A stretch of DNA of 64,000 bases, taken from positions 4,035,501 through 4,099,500 of the forward strand of contig NZ_CP139482.1 in the NCBI RefSeq assembly GCF_041222825.1. The letters run 5' to 3'. Positions 47,111 through 56,211 of the stretch are shown piece after piece. Both the position numbers and the translations under genes were made by a program. This DNA comes from Candidatus Thalassolituus haligoni (GTDB taxonomy: Bacteria > Pseudomonadota > Gammaproteobacteria > Pseudomonadales > Oceanobacteraceae). Positions within the stretch are counted from its first letter, which is position 1. Each line of letters starts with the position of its first letter. Below the pieces are notes generated by a model, which saw only the letters and a list, made by a program, of their open reading frames with translations, was not told the DNA's origin and did no database searches.

Positions 47111-47830
47111 TCAGCTTAGCCGAGACTGATCAGATTGCCGTTGCAGCTGCCACAAGGTTGCACCGATCACCGCTGCCGGTGGCACCAGGCAGTTCAGCAG
47201 CGGAATCGTCATCAATACCGACACCGAGGCACCAAAGCCCCAGGCCGTCCAGCGTTGCGTCGCCACTTGTTCGCGACTGGCACGAAAATCCTGCTGCTGG
47301 TTGTCCAGGGTATAGTCGCTGTACTGCAACGCCATCACCCAGCTACCAAACCAGAACCAGGCCAGCGGCATCAACAAATTGAGGCCAGGCACAAACGACA
47401 GCAACAACAGCAGCAAATAACGCGGCAGGTAATAACCCATTTTGACCAGTTCACGCATCAGCGTACGGGGAATCAGTGCAGCAATGGATTCATCCTCGAC
47501 CACATGGCCCTGGCGCCGTTCGATCTTGCCTGCCAGCAAGCCATAAAACGGGCTTGCCAACAGCAACAGCACTGCACTGAACAGATAACCTGAAATCAGT
47601 GTCGAGAGTAATAACATCAAGGGCACAACCAGCCAGGCAAGCCATCCGAACCAACCGGAGTCCAGCCACTCCCAGCTGGTAACAGACTCAACCAGCCAAT
47701 AAATACCCAGCGCCAGCAACACCAGATTAATCAGAATGGGCAGCCAGACGTAACGGCGTATTCCCGGTTCATTCAACAGTGCAAAGCCGCGCCACAAATA
47801 GCCGGCTCCTATCAATAAATTGTCTTTCAT
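47111..47830 (-). CDS. cysZ: CysZ/EI24 family membrane protein
   Basis: A 239-aa protein from ATG 47830 with about four long hydrophobic segments. It has GAGYLWRGFALLNEPGIRRY, LASPFYGLLAGKIER and the family motif FVPGLNLLMPLAW. CysZ members mediate sulfate uptake for cysteine synthesis. No cys genes are nearby, so the substrate assignment rests on family only. Divergent from trmH. Confidence 0.8.
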   Translation of the reverse strand: MKDNLLIGAGYLWRGFALLNEPGIRRYVWLPILINLVLLALGIYWLVESVTSWEWLDSGWFGWLAWLVVPLMLLLSTLISGYLFSAVLLLLASPFYGLLAGKIERRQGHVVEDESIAALIPRTLMRELVKMGYYLPRYLLLLLLSFVPGLNLLMPLAWFWFGSWVMALQYSDYTLDNQQQDFRASREQVATQRWTAWGFGASVSVLMTIPLLNCLVPPAAVIGATLWQLQRQSDQSRLS

Positions 47831-47904
47831 ACCTGTTCCGTGCATAAAACTGGAAGGTTTTATACAATGCCGCCCCGTTTTGAGCCAGAGAGACATTGCC
47901 GACC

Positions 47905-48612
47905 ATGACGCCAGAACGCCTGAGTTGTGTCATCAACACCCTCAACCGACGCCAGCCAGACCTGTCGGTGATTACCGATGAAGTCTACAAATCGCACAAC
48001 CTCGCTGCGATTGCCCGCTCCTGTGATGCCTTTGGCGTTCAGGATGTGCACTGCGTATGGCCGACCACCACTTACCGGCTCAACAGCGTCACCAGTGCAG
48101 CCGCTGCAGGCTCAGAGAGCTGGGTCACGGTCAATACGCATCCGGATATCGAAGCCGCCATCCGTAGCCACCAGCAGCGCGGCATCAAAGTCTGTGCAGC
48201 CCATCTGACAGACCGGGCTATCGACTTCCGTGCCTATGACTTTACCCAACCAACCGCGATACTGATGGGCACGGAGAAAGAAGGGGTCAGTGATGCGGCC
48301 TCCGAACTGGCTGACGAACACCTGATCATTCCCATGCTGGGTATGGTACATTCTTTTAATGTCTCCGTTGCAGCCGCCATCATTCTTTGTGAAGCCGCCC
48401 GCCAGCGCCAACTGGCCGGCATGTTTGAACAACGCCACCTGAACGATATACGATTCAGTACCCTGTTATTTGAATGGTGCCAACCATCGGCAGCCAGACT
48501 CTGCCAAAAGCACAACCTTCCCTATCCGGCACTACGGGAAGACGGTGAAATTGCTGATCCGCAAGCTTTTTCACAACAAGTGAACGCACAGAGCGCACAC
48601 ACCTCCCGGTAA
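47905..48612 (+). CDS. trmH: tRNA (guanosine(18)-2'-O)-methyltransferase TrmH
   Basis: A 235-aa SPOUT methyltransferase. It has HNLAAIARSCDAFGVQDVH with the catalytic Arg (motif 1), ILMGTEKEGVSD (motif 2) and IPMLGMVHSFNVSVAAAI (motif 3) forming the trefoil knot, plus the C-terminal TrmH extension. ATG 47905 was chosen because MTPERL is the family N-terminus. It methylates G18 in tRNA D-loops. Confidence 0.95.
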   Translation: MTPERLSCVINTLNRRQPDLSVITDEVYKSHNLAAIARSCDAFGVQDVHCVWPTTTYRLNSVTSAAAAGSESWVTVNTHPDIEAAIRSHQQRGIKVCAAHLTDRAIDFRAYDFTQPTAILMGTEKEGVSDAASELADEHLIIPMLGMVHSFNVSVAAAIILCEAARQRQLAGMFEQRHLNDIRFSTLLFEWCQPSAARLCQKHNLPYPALREDGEIADPQAFSQQVNAQSAHTSR

Positions 48613-48668
48613 TCAGCCAGCGTTATTTTCCTTCCCACGACAGAAAAAGAGAGATACACCCACATACC

Positions 48669-48686
48669 TGTGCGAGATATCGCACA
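48669..48686. promoter_or_regulatory. GacA/UvrY-type upstream activating palindrome
   Basis: TGTGCGAGATATCGCACA has perfect 7-bp arms TGTGCGA/TCGCACA around GATA. It matches the known E. coli UvrY site of csrB (TGTGAGAGATCTCTTACA, from memory) at 14 of 18 positions. It is centred about 180 bp before the inferred start of the GGA-rich RNA, the spacing known for csrB. Confidence 0.65.
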
Positions 48687-48855
48687 AACGTGTGGGAAAT
48701 CCGTAATCTGGCCTGCAATACTCCCCTCATTCGTCCCAACCAAAAAATATAACCCTTTGTTTTTCATGGAATTTATTTTTCATTTCAATTTTATGGCAAG
48801 CAATTGGCAGCTTTGTGGAACTTCTGCTCACGGCCAACTTTGGTAAAGTGACAAT

Positions 48856-49301
48856 CACAGGGACAGGAAATCAACGGAAGATTGCCAGGATGGCACCCGC
48901 TTCAGGAAGAAGCGGAGCAGGATATCGCACAGGCAAGTGCAGCCAGGACGGCAAAGGAAATGGACATAGCACATGATGTGCCGGACAAACCAGGGATTGG
49001 CGATAAGGGATCAGGACGGCTCGGTTGAGCAACACAAGGGAATGTCAGGACACACCTCTGGAAGAGGTTCAGGGATATTCGTCATTGGATGATCAGCCAG
49101 GAAGGCAAGGCAAATGGATTGGATTGCCCACGGAAGACCGGCCAGGAGGCCTACCAGGAAGGTAAAAGGACAATGAGAGCAATGGATTTGCTCAGGGATG
49201 ACCAACACGATGGACTGTGACAAGGACGATGCCAGAGGAACCAGGACTGTTCCAGGGTGCTGTGGCGGCCTGTACAGGATGTACTAGTCGCCCAATTTTT
49301 T
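48856..49301 (+). ncRNA. csrB: CsrB-type small RNA (CsrA/RsmA sponge)
   Basis: No protein frame of value exists here, but GGA occurs 33 times in about 445 nt, mostly as AGGA, GGGA or TGGA, and many copies sit between short complementary arms (for example CTGTACA-GGA-TGTAC at 49271-49284). This density on one strand only is the hallmark of CsrB/RsmZ RNAs that titrate the translational repressor CsrA. The 5' end is inferred from a TAAAGT -10-like box at 48844-48849. The 3' end is a GC stem (GGCG/CGCC) with a TTTTTT tail at 49296-49301. A UvrY/GacA-like palindrome lies upstream. Confidence 0.85.
49264..49301 (+). terminator. Terminator of the CsrB-type RNA
   Basis: The hairpin pairs GGCG with CGCC at the base and GTACA with TGTAC around a GGA loop, followed by AATTTTTT (49294-49301). 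Confidence 0.75.
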
Positions 49302-49401
49302 AGCCCCTATTGCTTCTTCAGCTGTACTCCGCACTATCTGCATCTTGCCAGATTCTCACCGCGCTATTCGATTACCCACCCGGTGTACCAACCAATCACC
49401 G

Positions 49402-49722
49402 TTACCCCTTGTGGTATCTCTCCGCCAGAATCCCCAGCACCAAAAAACTCCCAACAACAGAGGCCACATAGACAGGCGCTGACAGACCGATTAATACTCG
49501 GGCCAGCAAAGGTACCAACCAGACCGTTAACGTGCCGTAGCCAAAGGTACAGAGCGCGACAAAGATCAAGACCCGAAAGCCTACCCAGTACTGCCTCACC
49601 AGCTTCCGTACCGTTCGATTAATACTGTCTCCAAAGACCACCAGCAGAGTCGCAATAATCGCCAACGCTATTTCATCATTGTAGGGGCGTAACCACCCGG
49701 ACAAAGAAATCAACAATGCCAT
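49402..49722 (-). CDS. DUF3392 family membrane protein
   Basis: A 106-aa protein with three hydrophobic segments (about 17-35, 47-70, 75-98) and the DUF3392 pattern RPYNDEIALAIIATLLVVFG and YWVGFRVLIFVALCTFGYG. It is a small inner-membrane protein of unknown role found near the same place in related genomes. Confidence 0.8.
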   Translation of the reverse strand: MALLISLSGWLRPYNDEIALAIIATLLVVFGDSINRTVRKLVRQYWVGFRVLIFVALCTFGYGTLTVWLVPLLARVLIGLSAPVYVASVVGSFLVLGILAERYHKG

Positions 49723-49807
49723 TTACGACGGCTCCTTCTATCCAGCGCCAATAGTTTGGTCAAATATACTGCGGGTTTACCGTGAACAGTCAGAATAGCA
49801 GACATAA

Positions 49808-49832
49808 AAAAACCCGCGATATACGCGGGTTT
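49808..49832 (-). terminator. Terminator downstream of tRNA-Thr
   Basis: AAACCCGCG and CGCGGGTTT form a 9-bp stem around ATATA. On the minus strand a T7 run follows. It lies 8 nt beyond the tRNA 3' end and may also act on the opposite strand. Confidence 0.8.
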
Positions 49833-49839
49833 AAAGTAC

Positions 49840-49915
<76 letters not shown>

Positions 49916-50021
49916 TAAGTGGGCGGGAATACTATAGATGCTTTCGATACCCGTCAATGTTTTTTTCACCTAACATACTGAAAAACCCACGCTTTCTGGA
50001 AAATTCCTGCACGAACGCCGT

Positions 50022-50777
50022 TTACTCTCCGGTATGAGGCAAATCATCCTTGTGAGCGCGCTCTTCCATTTCCGTAATGGAGCTATGACGCACATCGGCA
50101 CCACTGACAACGTAGATCACTTGCTCAGATATGTTCCGGGCATGGTCGCCAATACGTTCGATCGCGCGCAAAATCCAGAGTATGTTAATCGCCTGACCGA
50201 TGGAGCGAGGATCTTCCATCATATAGGTAATCAGCTCTCGCAACGCGGCAGAATATTGCTGATCCACGAGCTTGTCGTTACGAACCACATCGAGTGCGCC
50301 ATCGACGTCATTACGGGCAAAGGCATTCAGCGCTCCTGAAATCATTTTACCAATTTCTGCGCCCATATAACGAATCGACTGCTGGCAATAGCCACTATTG
50401 GTCGAGCCACTGATTTCCAGTGCATGAACGGCAATTTTGGTTGCTTCATCGCCGATACGTTCAAGATCGCGAACCACGCGAGAGACGGCCAGAACCATAC
50501 GCAGGTCGGAAGCCGCCGGTTGTCGACGCACAAGAATCTGGGTGCATTCCCGGTCGATAGCGACTTCCATACGATCCACGTCATCTTCCCGGCGAATGAT
50601 GTCATCTGCGGGGGTCGTGTCACCGGTGGTAATCGCTTCAATGGCGTTGGCGACCTGGCGCTCGACCAGTCCGCCCATTTCCATCATCTGACTACGAATG
50701 GCTTCGAGATCCGAATTGAATTGACCGGATATATGCTGGCTGAAATTCATTTCAACCGGTGCGCCCTTGTTTGGCAA
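50022..50777 (-). CDS. phoU: Phosphate transport regulator PhoU
   Basis: A 251-aa protein of two repeated three-helix PhoU domains. Each carries the metal-binding ERIGDEATKIA / ERIGDHARNIS motif. TTG 50777 was chosen because AAGGAG precedes it by 7-8 nt; ATG 50750 (MNFSQHISGQ) is the alternative with a weaker site. It conveys Pst transporter status to PhoR. It lies 13 nt after pstB at the end of the operon. Confidence 0.95.
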   Translation of the reverse strand: MPNKGAPVEMNFSQHISGQFNSDLEAIRSQMMEMGGLVERQVANAIEAITTGDTTPADDIIRREDDVDRMEVAIDRECTQILVRRQPAASDLRMVLAVSRVVRDLERIGDEATKIAVHALEISGSTNSGYCQQSIRYMGAEIGKMISGALNAFARNDVDGALDVVRNDKLVDQQYSAALRELITYMMEDPRSIGQAINILWILRAIERIGDHARNISEQVIYVVSGADVRHSSITEMEERAHKDDLPHTGE

Positions 50778-50790
50778 TTGTGCTCTCCTT

Positions 50791-51594
50791 TTAGCCGAAA
50801 CGGCCAGTAATATACGCCTCAGTCAGTGCATGTTGCGGCGTGGTAAACACGAGATCAGTCGGGTTTACCTCAATCAACTGACCCAGGTGAAAATACGCGG
50901 TGCGTTGGGATACCCGAGCCGCTTGCTGCATTGAGTGAGTAACAATCGCGATAGTGTAGTTCTCTCGCAATTCGTCAATCAATTCTTCAATTTTAGCAGT
51001 TGCAATCGGATCCAGCGCAGAACATGGCTCATCCATAAGAATCACTTCAGGGTCAACCGCAATTGTTCGCGCAATACACAAACGCTGCTGCTGACCACCC
51101 GATAGACCAGTACCCGGTGAATGTAACCGGTCTTTCACTTCCGACCACAAACCTGCCCGCTGCAAGCTGCGCTCGACCACTTCATCCAGTTCATCACGAT
51201 GATTCACCAGCCCGTGAATACGCGGGCCATAGGAAACATTGTCGAAGATGGATTTTGGAAACGGGTTCGGTTTCTGAAAAACCATTCCGACCCGCGCCCG
51301 CAGAGGTACCACGTCGACTTTTGGGCCGTAAATATCCTCGTCATCAAGCAGAATATCCCCCGTAACCCGGCAGATATCAATGGTATCGTTCATCCGGTTA
51401 AGACAACGCAAGAAAGTTGACTTGCCACAACCCGATGGCCCGATCAATGCAATCACTTCGTTGGCACCAATGTCCAGACTTACGTCAAAGATGGCCTGTT
51501 TGTCGGCATAGAAGACGCCAACACTGCGGGCTTTCAGCTTGGGAGAGTCGCAGAACGGTTCGCCGTCGGTTTTGTGGTTTTCGATAATACTCAT
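50791..51594 (-). CDS. pstB: Phosphate ABC transporter ATP-binding protein PstB
   Basis: 267 aa. Walker [10 protein letters not shown], signature [13 protein letters not shown], Walker [13 protein letters not shown] and H-loop VTHSM are intact. It powers high-affinity phosphate import as a dimer. It is placed between pstA (25-nt gap) and phoU. Confidence 0.98.
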   Translation of the reverse strand: MSIIENHKTDGEPFCDSPKLKARSVGVFYADKQAIFDVSLDIGANEVIALIGPSGCGKSTFLRCLNRMNDTIDICRVTGDILLDDEDIYGPKVDVVPLRARVGMVFQKPNPFPKSIFDNVSYGPRIHGLVNHRDELDEVVERSLQRAGLWSEVKDRLHSPGTGLSGGQQQRLCIARTIAVDPEVILMDEPCSALDPIATAKIEELIDELRENYTIAIVTHSMQQAARVSQRTAYFHLGQLIEVNPTDLVFTTPQHALTEAYITGRFG

Positions 51595-51619
51595 AACAAA
51601 AAATCCGGATAGTTAGCGT

Positions 51620-52894
51620 TTACCAGCGTCGTTCAAGACGACGACGCAGCCAGACTGCAGCAGTGTTCATCATGATCAGGAAGGCCAGCAATACGATGAT
51701 GGCTCCCGAAGTCCGTTCAGTGAATGCTTGTTCGGGGCTGTCGGACCAAAGAAAGATCTGCACAGGCAACACCGTCGACGGATCCGTAATAAACCCTGGC
51801 ACATCGACCACAAAAGCAATCATGCCGATCATTAATAATGGTGCCGTTTCACCCAGCGCCTGAGCCATACCGATAATGGTTCCCGTCAGCATACCCGGCA
51901 GCGCCAGTGGCAATACATGATGAAAGACCACCTGCATCTTTGAGGCACCCAACCCGAAGGCGGCCTCACGAATGGAGGGCGGTACGGATTTGATCGCCGC
52001 TCGACCGGAAATAATAATGGTCGGCAATGTCATCAATGTCAGCACCAGACCACCAATCAATGGCGTTGAACGGGCGACACCAAAGATGTTGATAAAAATC
52101 GCCAGCCCCAGTAAGCCAAACGTAATGCTGGGCACCGCCGCCAGGTTATTGATGTTGATTTCAACAATTTCGGTGACACGGTTTTTAGGAGCAAACTCTT
52201 CCAGATAAATCGCTGCCGCCACCCCGATAGGGAACGATAACAGGAAGGTTACCATCAGCGTCAGGAAGGTTCCCATCATGGCACCATGAACACCGGCCAA
52301 CTCTGGTTCCCGCGAATCACCATTGGTAAAGAAGGTTGTACTGAAGCGGCTTTTCAATCGCCCCTCAGACGCCCACTGTTCGAGCCAGCCCAGCTGTAAC
52401 TCGCTCAGCCGTCCGGCACGGCCCTCATCACGATCATGCTTGAACCACTGGTCTACATCATCATCCATGATCAGTTCGATATTCAGGGTGGTATCAATCA
52501 GATCCGGGTTGTCCAGTACTGCTTTTTGTAACTGCCAATGTGCACCCACACTGACCAGGCTATACAGCGCACGGCGCTCATTGCGACCAGAAACCGGTAT
52601 CGACTCTTTCAGGTACTGTTTGATCAGCCCTTCATAGTCCGCGTTGCGACGCGCCTCTACCGACGATTGCGGAGTCAGCCCCAGATAGTCTCCGTCGAGG
52701 TACACTTCCGATTGCAACACCGTTTGCTCAAACGCAGAACCGCCCTTGAGGATAATATTCCCAAACAGCACAACCAGGCACAGCAAGCCAAACCCTATCG
52801 ACAACATGCCATACAGACGAAAACGCACTTCTGCACGACGGCGACGCGTCATGCTTTGCTCTACCCTGGCACGGGTAGTCACTTGATCAGTCAT
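51620..52894 (-). CDS. pstA: Phosphate ABC transporter permease PstA
   Basis: 424 aa, with one N-terminal membrane helix, a large periplasmic insert (about residues 60-200) and five or six C-terminal helices. The EAA-type loop AAFGLGASKMQVVFHHVLP is present. The long N-terminal part matches the Pseudomonas-type PstA rather than the 296-aa E. coli form. The start overlaps the pstC end by 8 nt. Confidence 0.95.
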   Translation of the reverse strand: MTDQVTTRARVEQSMTRRRRAEVRFRLYGMLSIGFGLLCLVVLFGNIILKGGSAFEQTVLQSEVYLDGDYLGLTPQSSVEARRNADYEGLIKQYLKESIPVSGRNERRALYSLVSVGAHWQLQKAVLDNPDLIDTTLNIELIMDDDVDQWFKHDRDEGRAGRLSELQLGWLEQWASEGRLKSRFSTTFFTNGDSREPELAGVHGAMMGTFLTLMVTFLLSFPIGVAAAIYLEEFAPKNRVTEIVEININNLAAVPSITFGLLGLAIFINIFGVARSTPLIGGLVLTLMTLPTIIISGRAAIKSVPPSIREAAFGLGASKMQVVFHHVLPLALPGMLTGTIIGMAQALGETAPLLMIGMIAFVVDVPGFITDPSTVLPVQIFLWSDSPEQAFTERTSGAIIVLLAFLIMMNTAAVWLRRRLERRW

Positions 52895-54260
52895 ATTGCT
52901 CCCGGTACTTCTGTACCACTTTCAGCGCCACAAAATTGAGAATCAGAGTCACCAGGAACAACACCAGCCCCAGCGCAAATGCCGCCAAAGTCTTGGAAGA
53001 ATCAAACTCCTGATCACCGACCAGCAAGGTCACAATCTGCACCGTCACTGTCGTCACACTTTCCAGCGGATTTGCCGTCAGATTCGCTGCCAGACCCGCC
53101 GCCATGGCAACAATCATGGTTTCACCAATGGCTCTGGAAACTGCCAGCATGACGGCACCGACGATACCGGGCAATGCCGCCGGAATAACAACATGACGTA
53201 TCGTCTCGCTCTGGGTCGCCCCCAAGCCGTAACTGCCGTCACGCAGAGACTGTGGCACGGCATTAATAACGTCATCAGACAAGGACGATACAAATGGGAT
53301 AATCATCACTCCCATCACCAGTCCAGCCGCCAATGCACTCTCGGACGAAACTTCCAGGCCCACATCCGCCCCCAGACTTTTCAGGATAGGCGCCACCGTC
53401 AGAGCAGCAAAAAAGCCATAAACAACGGTCGGAATACCGGCCAGCACTTCCAGTGCCGGCTTGGCGTAGTTACGAATACGGGGAGTGGCATACTCAGACA
53501 GATAAATGGCAGACATCAGCCCAATCGGGACAGCAATCAGCATGGCAATCATGGAAATCAGCAAGGTACCGGTAAACAGCGGAATGGCACCAAAACTGCC
53601 GGAAGAACCGGACTGATCTGCCCGCAATGCCACCTGGGGTGACCAGGTCGTGCCAAACAGGAAATCAAAGACATTCACTTTGCCAAAAAACATCCAGGCT
53701 TCAAACAGCACACTGCTAAGAATCCCGACGGTCGTCAGCACTGCCACACCGGAGCTGCAGAACAGCAGTGACCGGACAATACCTTCCACTTCGTTTCTGG
53801 CTCGTAGCGCGGGTGCCAGGCGACGCAGGCTGAAGCCAAATCCGGCCAACGCCAATGCCAGCACCAACGCGGTACTCAACATGCGGTTGCGCGACTGCAG
53901 ATCAACCAGGTGCAAGACCACAGGGGCCAATTCCGGATCGGCCTCCACATTCGCACCACCCGCCAGATTATGAACCTTGCTCAGCGCCAGGCTCACGCGG
54001 TTGCCTCCTTCGGCTTGGATCCCGGCTGGCAACTGCGCTTCCAGCAAACGGTCGATAACAGGGCTTTCGAGCATGCCCCAACACAACATTAACAATAAGG
54101 GTGGCAAACAGGTCCAAAGGGCGACCAGTGAGCCATAGTGGCCCGGCAATGAATTCAAAGTGACGCCGGGGCTGACCAGAGAACGAGCTCGGCGAGCGCC
54201 GCCAATGTATGCGATTACAAACAGAATCGCGATGACAAGTAGCAAAATGCTGAAGGTCAT
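52887..54260 (-). CDS. pstC: Phosphate ABC transporter permease PstC
   Basis: 457 aa, a long-form PstC. Two N-terminal helices flank an extracytoplasmic region (about 65-125), followed by the permease core with GSYGLGATQSETIRHVVIPA as the coupling loop and SRAIGETMIVAMAAG. It pairs with PstA to form the channel. The overlap with pstA suggests translational coupling. Confidence 0.95.
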   Translation of the reverse strand: MTFSILLLVIAILFVIAYIGGARRARSLVSPGVTLNSLPGHYGSLVALWTCLPPLLLMLCWGMLESPVIDRLLEAQLPAGIQAEGGNRVSLALSKVHNLAGGANVEADPELAPVVLHLVDLQSRNRMLSTALVLALALAGFGFSLRRLAPALRARNEVEGIVRSLLFCSSGVAVLTTVGILSSVLFEAWMFFGKVNVFDFLFGTTWSPQVALRADQSGSSGSFGAIPLFTGTLLISMIAMLIAVPIGLMSAIYLSEYATPRIRNYAKPALEVLAGIPTVVYGFFAALTVAPILKSLGADVGLEVSSESALAAGLVMGVMIIPFVSSLSDDVINAVPQSLRDGSYGLGATQSETIRHVVIPAALPGIVGAVMLAVSRAIGETMIVAMAAGLAANLTANPLESVTTVTVQIVTLLVGDQEFDSSKTLAAFALGLVLFLVTLILNFVALKVVQKYREQYD

Positions 54261-54334
54261 AATGACTAGCCTGAACAGAACAAGGAACAGCCGTCGATCT
54301 TACCGGCCTGAATAACACATCCGTATGACAGAAA

Positions 54335-54356
54335 CGGAGCCGATGGTATGGCTCCG
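54335..54356 (-). terminator. Intercistronic hairpin between pstS and pstC
   Basis: CGGAGCC (54335-54341) pairs with GGCTCCG (54350-54356). On the minus strand only TTT follows. Such hairpins after a binding-protein gene often stabilise its mRNA or partly terminate, giving more PstS than permease. Confidence 0.6.
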
Positions 54357-54367
54357 CACCCTGACGG

Positions 54368-55408
54368 TTACTGGCCGATCGGGGTCAGTGACTTGACGCT
54401 GGCCGCGACTCCCCGACGACGGGATTCTTCCATCGGAATCATCCCCTTGTCAGCAAGATAACCATCTTCACCGATAGCCCGTGCTGAAGTAAATTCGGCG
54501 AGGTATTCTGCAATACCCGGAATCACCCCGACGTGGGCCTTTTTGACGTAGAAATAAAGTGAACGACTGATTGGGTATTTATCGGCAGCAATGTTGTCGA
54601 ACGTAGGCTCAACACCATCAACCAGAGAGCCTTGCACCTTGTCTTCATTCTGTTCCAGAAAGCTGTAGCCAAAAATGCCGTAGGAATCCGGGCTGGCAGC
54701 CAGTTTCTGTACAATCAGGTTGTCGTTTTCACCGGCTTCGACATAGCCACCGTCTTCACGCAAACCATGGCAAATCGCCTTGTATTTGTCTGGATCGGAT
54801 TTTTTCAGCGCCTTGATAAACGGAAACTGGGTACAGCCCCCTTCCATCGCCAATTCCACAAACGCATCACGGGTTCCGGAGGTTGGCGGAGGCCCCAAGA
54901 CCTTGATCGGTGTATTAGCCAAGGCAGGGTTTACTTGTTTCCAGGTTTTATAAGGGTTGGCGATCAGCTTGTCTGAACCGTCCGCCGCTGGCACCATTTT
55001 CGCCAACGCCAGAAAGATATCTTTGCGCGACAAAGAGGTACGAGGATTGGATGCTGCGTTTGCGAACACGATGCCATCAAAGCCAATCATGACTTCGACA
55101 ATATCCTTGACGCCATTTTTGGTACACAAGGCAATTTCAGACGCCTTGATACGACGAGACGCATTAGTAATGTCAGGTGTGGTATCACCAACACCAGTAC
55201 AGAACAACTTCAGGCCACCACCGGAACCCGTAGACTCGACTTTAGGAGTACGGAACTTGGTCGATTTGCCAAAACGTTCAGCAACGACCGTAGAAAACGG
55301 ATAGACCGTTGAGGAGCCAACAATGCTGATGTAGTTACGCTCAGCAAAAGCGCTTTGACTAAACACTGAAGCCAGCAAAACCACACCGGCAACGAGAGAA
55401 TGTTTCAT
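54368..55408 (-). CDS. pstS: Periplasmic phosphate-binding protein PstS
   Basis: 346 aa with a signal peptide (VAGVVLLASVFSQSAFA). Phosphate-contact regions are recognisable: GSSTVYPFS, ESTGSGGGLKLFC, and GPPTSGTRDAFVE. It is first gene of pstSCAB-phoU; tandem Pho boxes lie 80-135 nt before the start. It captures phosphate for the ABC transporter. Confidence 0.96.
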   Translation of the reverse strand: MKHSLVAGVVLLASVFSQSAFAERNYISIVGSSTVYPFSTVVAERFGKSTKFRTPKVESTGSGGGLKLFCTGVGDTTPDITNASRRIKASEIALCTKNGVKDIVEVMIGFDGIVFANAASNPRTSLSRKDIFLALAKMVPAADGSDKLIANPYKTWKQVNPALANTPIKVLGPPPTSGTRDAFVELAMEGGCTQFPFIKALKKSDPDKYKAICHGLREDGGYVEAGENDNLIVQKLAASPDSYGIFGYSFLEQNEDKVQGSLVDGVEPTFDNIAADKYPISRSLYFYVKKAHVGVIPGIAEYLAEFTSARAIGEDGYLADKGMIPMEESRRRGVAASVKSLTPIGQ

Positions 55409-55485
55409 GCTATTTCCTTCAATGTGACCTGATGATACCCAGCAGGCAGATCGTTTTCAAAAGAGAGGTATTGTCCAGTAACTGT

Positions 55486-55542
55486 ATTACACCTACATGA
55501 CGCGCACCTGTTTATTACAAAAATGTTTCATTTTGGTTACAG
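55486..55542 (-). promoter_or_regulatory. Tandem Pho boxes upstream of pstS
   Basis: On the minus strand GCGTCAT-GTAG-GTGTAAT (complement of 55486-55503) fits a Pho box. Further upstream three half-sites with 11-bp period occur (complements of ATTACAA 55514, GTTTCAT 55525, GTTACAG 55536). An 11-bp repeat is the pattern bound by PhoB oligomers. Confidence 0.65.
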
Positions 55543-55700
55543 GTACTTATTTTCGGGCATGACAGCACACAGCTAGGCACGATGTCACCTTTGTCGTGTT
55601 GCATGACCGTTTTTTGTTCGTACCAATCTCCGACCAGTCTGTATTGTCAACGATCAAAAAGAAGTAAACTTCCGAAAAATAATTTGAATCAGGAATCCCT

Positions 55701-56102
55701 ATGAAAGCCAGATCGAAGGACGATTGCGAACCCAAACCCGATGGCGAGTTGACACTCCGCCTGATTCCATCCCGAGGAGATACCAACACCCACGGCGACA
55801 TCAGCGGTGGCTGGGTGGTGGCACAAATGGATCATGCTGCCGAAACCGTGGCAAGTCGGCTGGCACACGGACGCATCGCCAATGTGGCGCTGGAGTCCGT
55901 CGTCTTTATGTCGCCAATACGCATAGGTGCAGCGGTGTGTTTTTATACCCGTATGCTGGAGATAGGTTCATCGTCAATTCGTATCGCTATTGAAGTCTGG
56001 ACCCAGAACCCGAACGAAAGCGAACGCCGCAAAGTGGTGGATGCCGTTTTCGTCTACGTTGCGATTGATGACACCGGACGAATTCGCCGAGTGCCGCGCT
56101 GA
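55701..56102 (+). CDS. yciA: Acyl-CoA thioesterase, YciA-like hotdog protein
   Basis: A 133-aa protein with the hotdog-fold signature DTNTHGDISGGWVVAQMDHA and FMSPIRIGAAVCFYTR, closely following E. coli YciA in length and spacing. YciA hydrolyses a wide range of acyl-CoAs. ATG 55701; the upstream region shared with pstS is divergent. Confidence 0.87.
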   Translation: MKARSKDDCEPKPDGELTLRLIPSRGDTNTHGDISGGWVVAQMDHAAETVASRLAHGRIANVALESVVFMSPIRIGAAVCFYTRMLEIGSSSIRIAIEVWTQNPNESERRKVVDAVFVYVAIDDTGRIRRVPR

Positions 56103-56211
56103 TTCATACGCGGCACCACGGGCGCAGGAAGTGTTCCGCGACAGGCACAGGCAAGAACGGATAAGCAGGTGAAGCCACCCAAACAGTAGCCCGACCGTCA
56201 CCCCTATATAC

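Noticed and set aside
48522..48767. 81-codon minus-strand frame between trmH and the sRNA
   Set aside because: Overlaps the trmH 3' end and the UvrY-like palindrome; no ribosome site or known domain.
49011..49223. 70-codon minus-strand frame inside the GGA-rich region
   Set aside because: It is antisense to the CsrB-type RNA; its codons only mirror the repeated TCC complements.
52896..53642. 248-codon plus-strand frame over pstC
   Set aside because: Antisense shadow, extremely rich in His, Arg, Asn and Gln; pstC has full family motifs.
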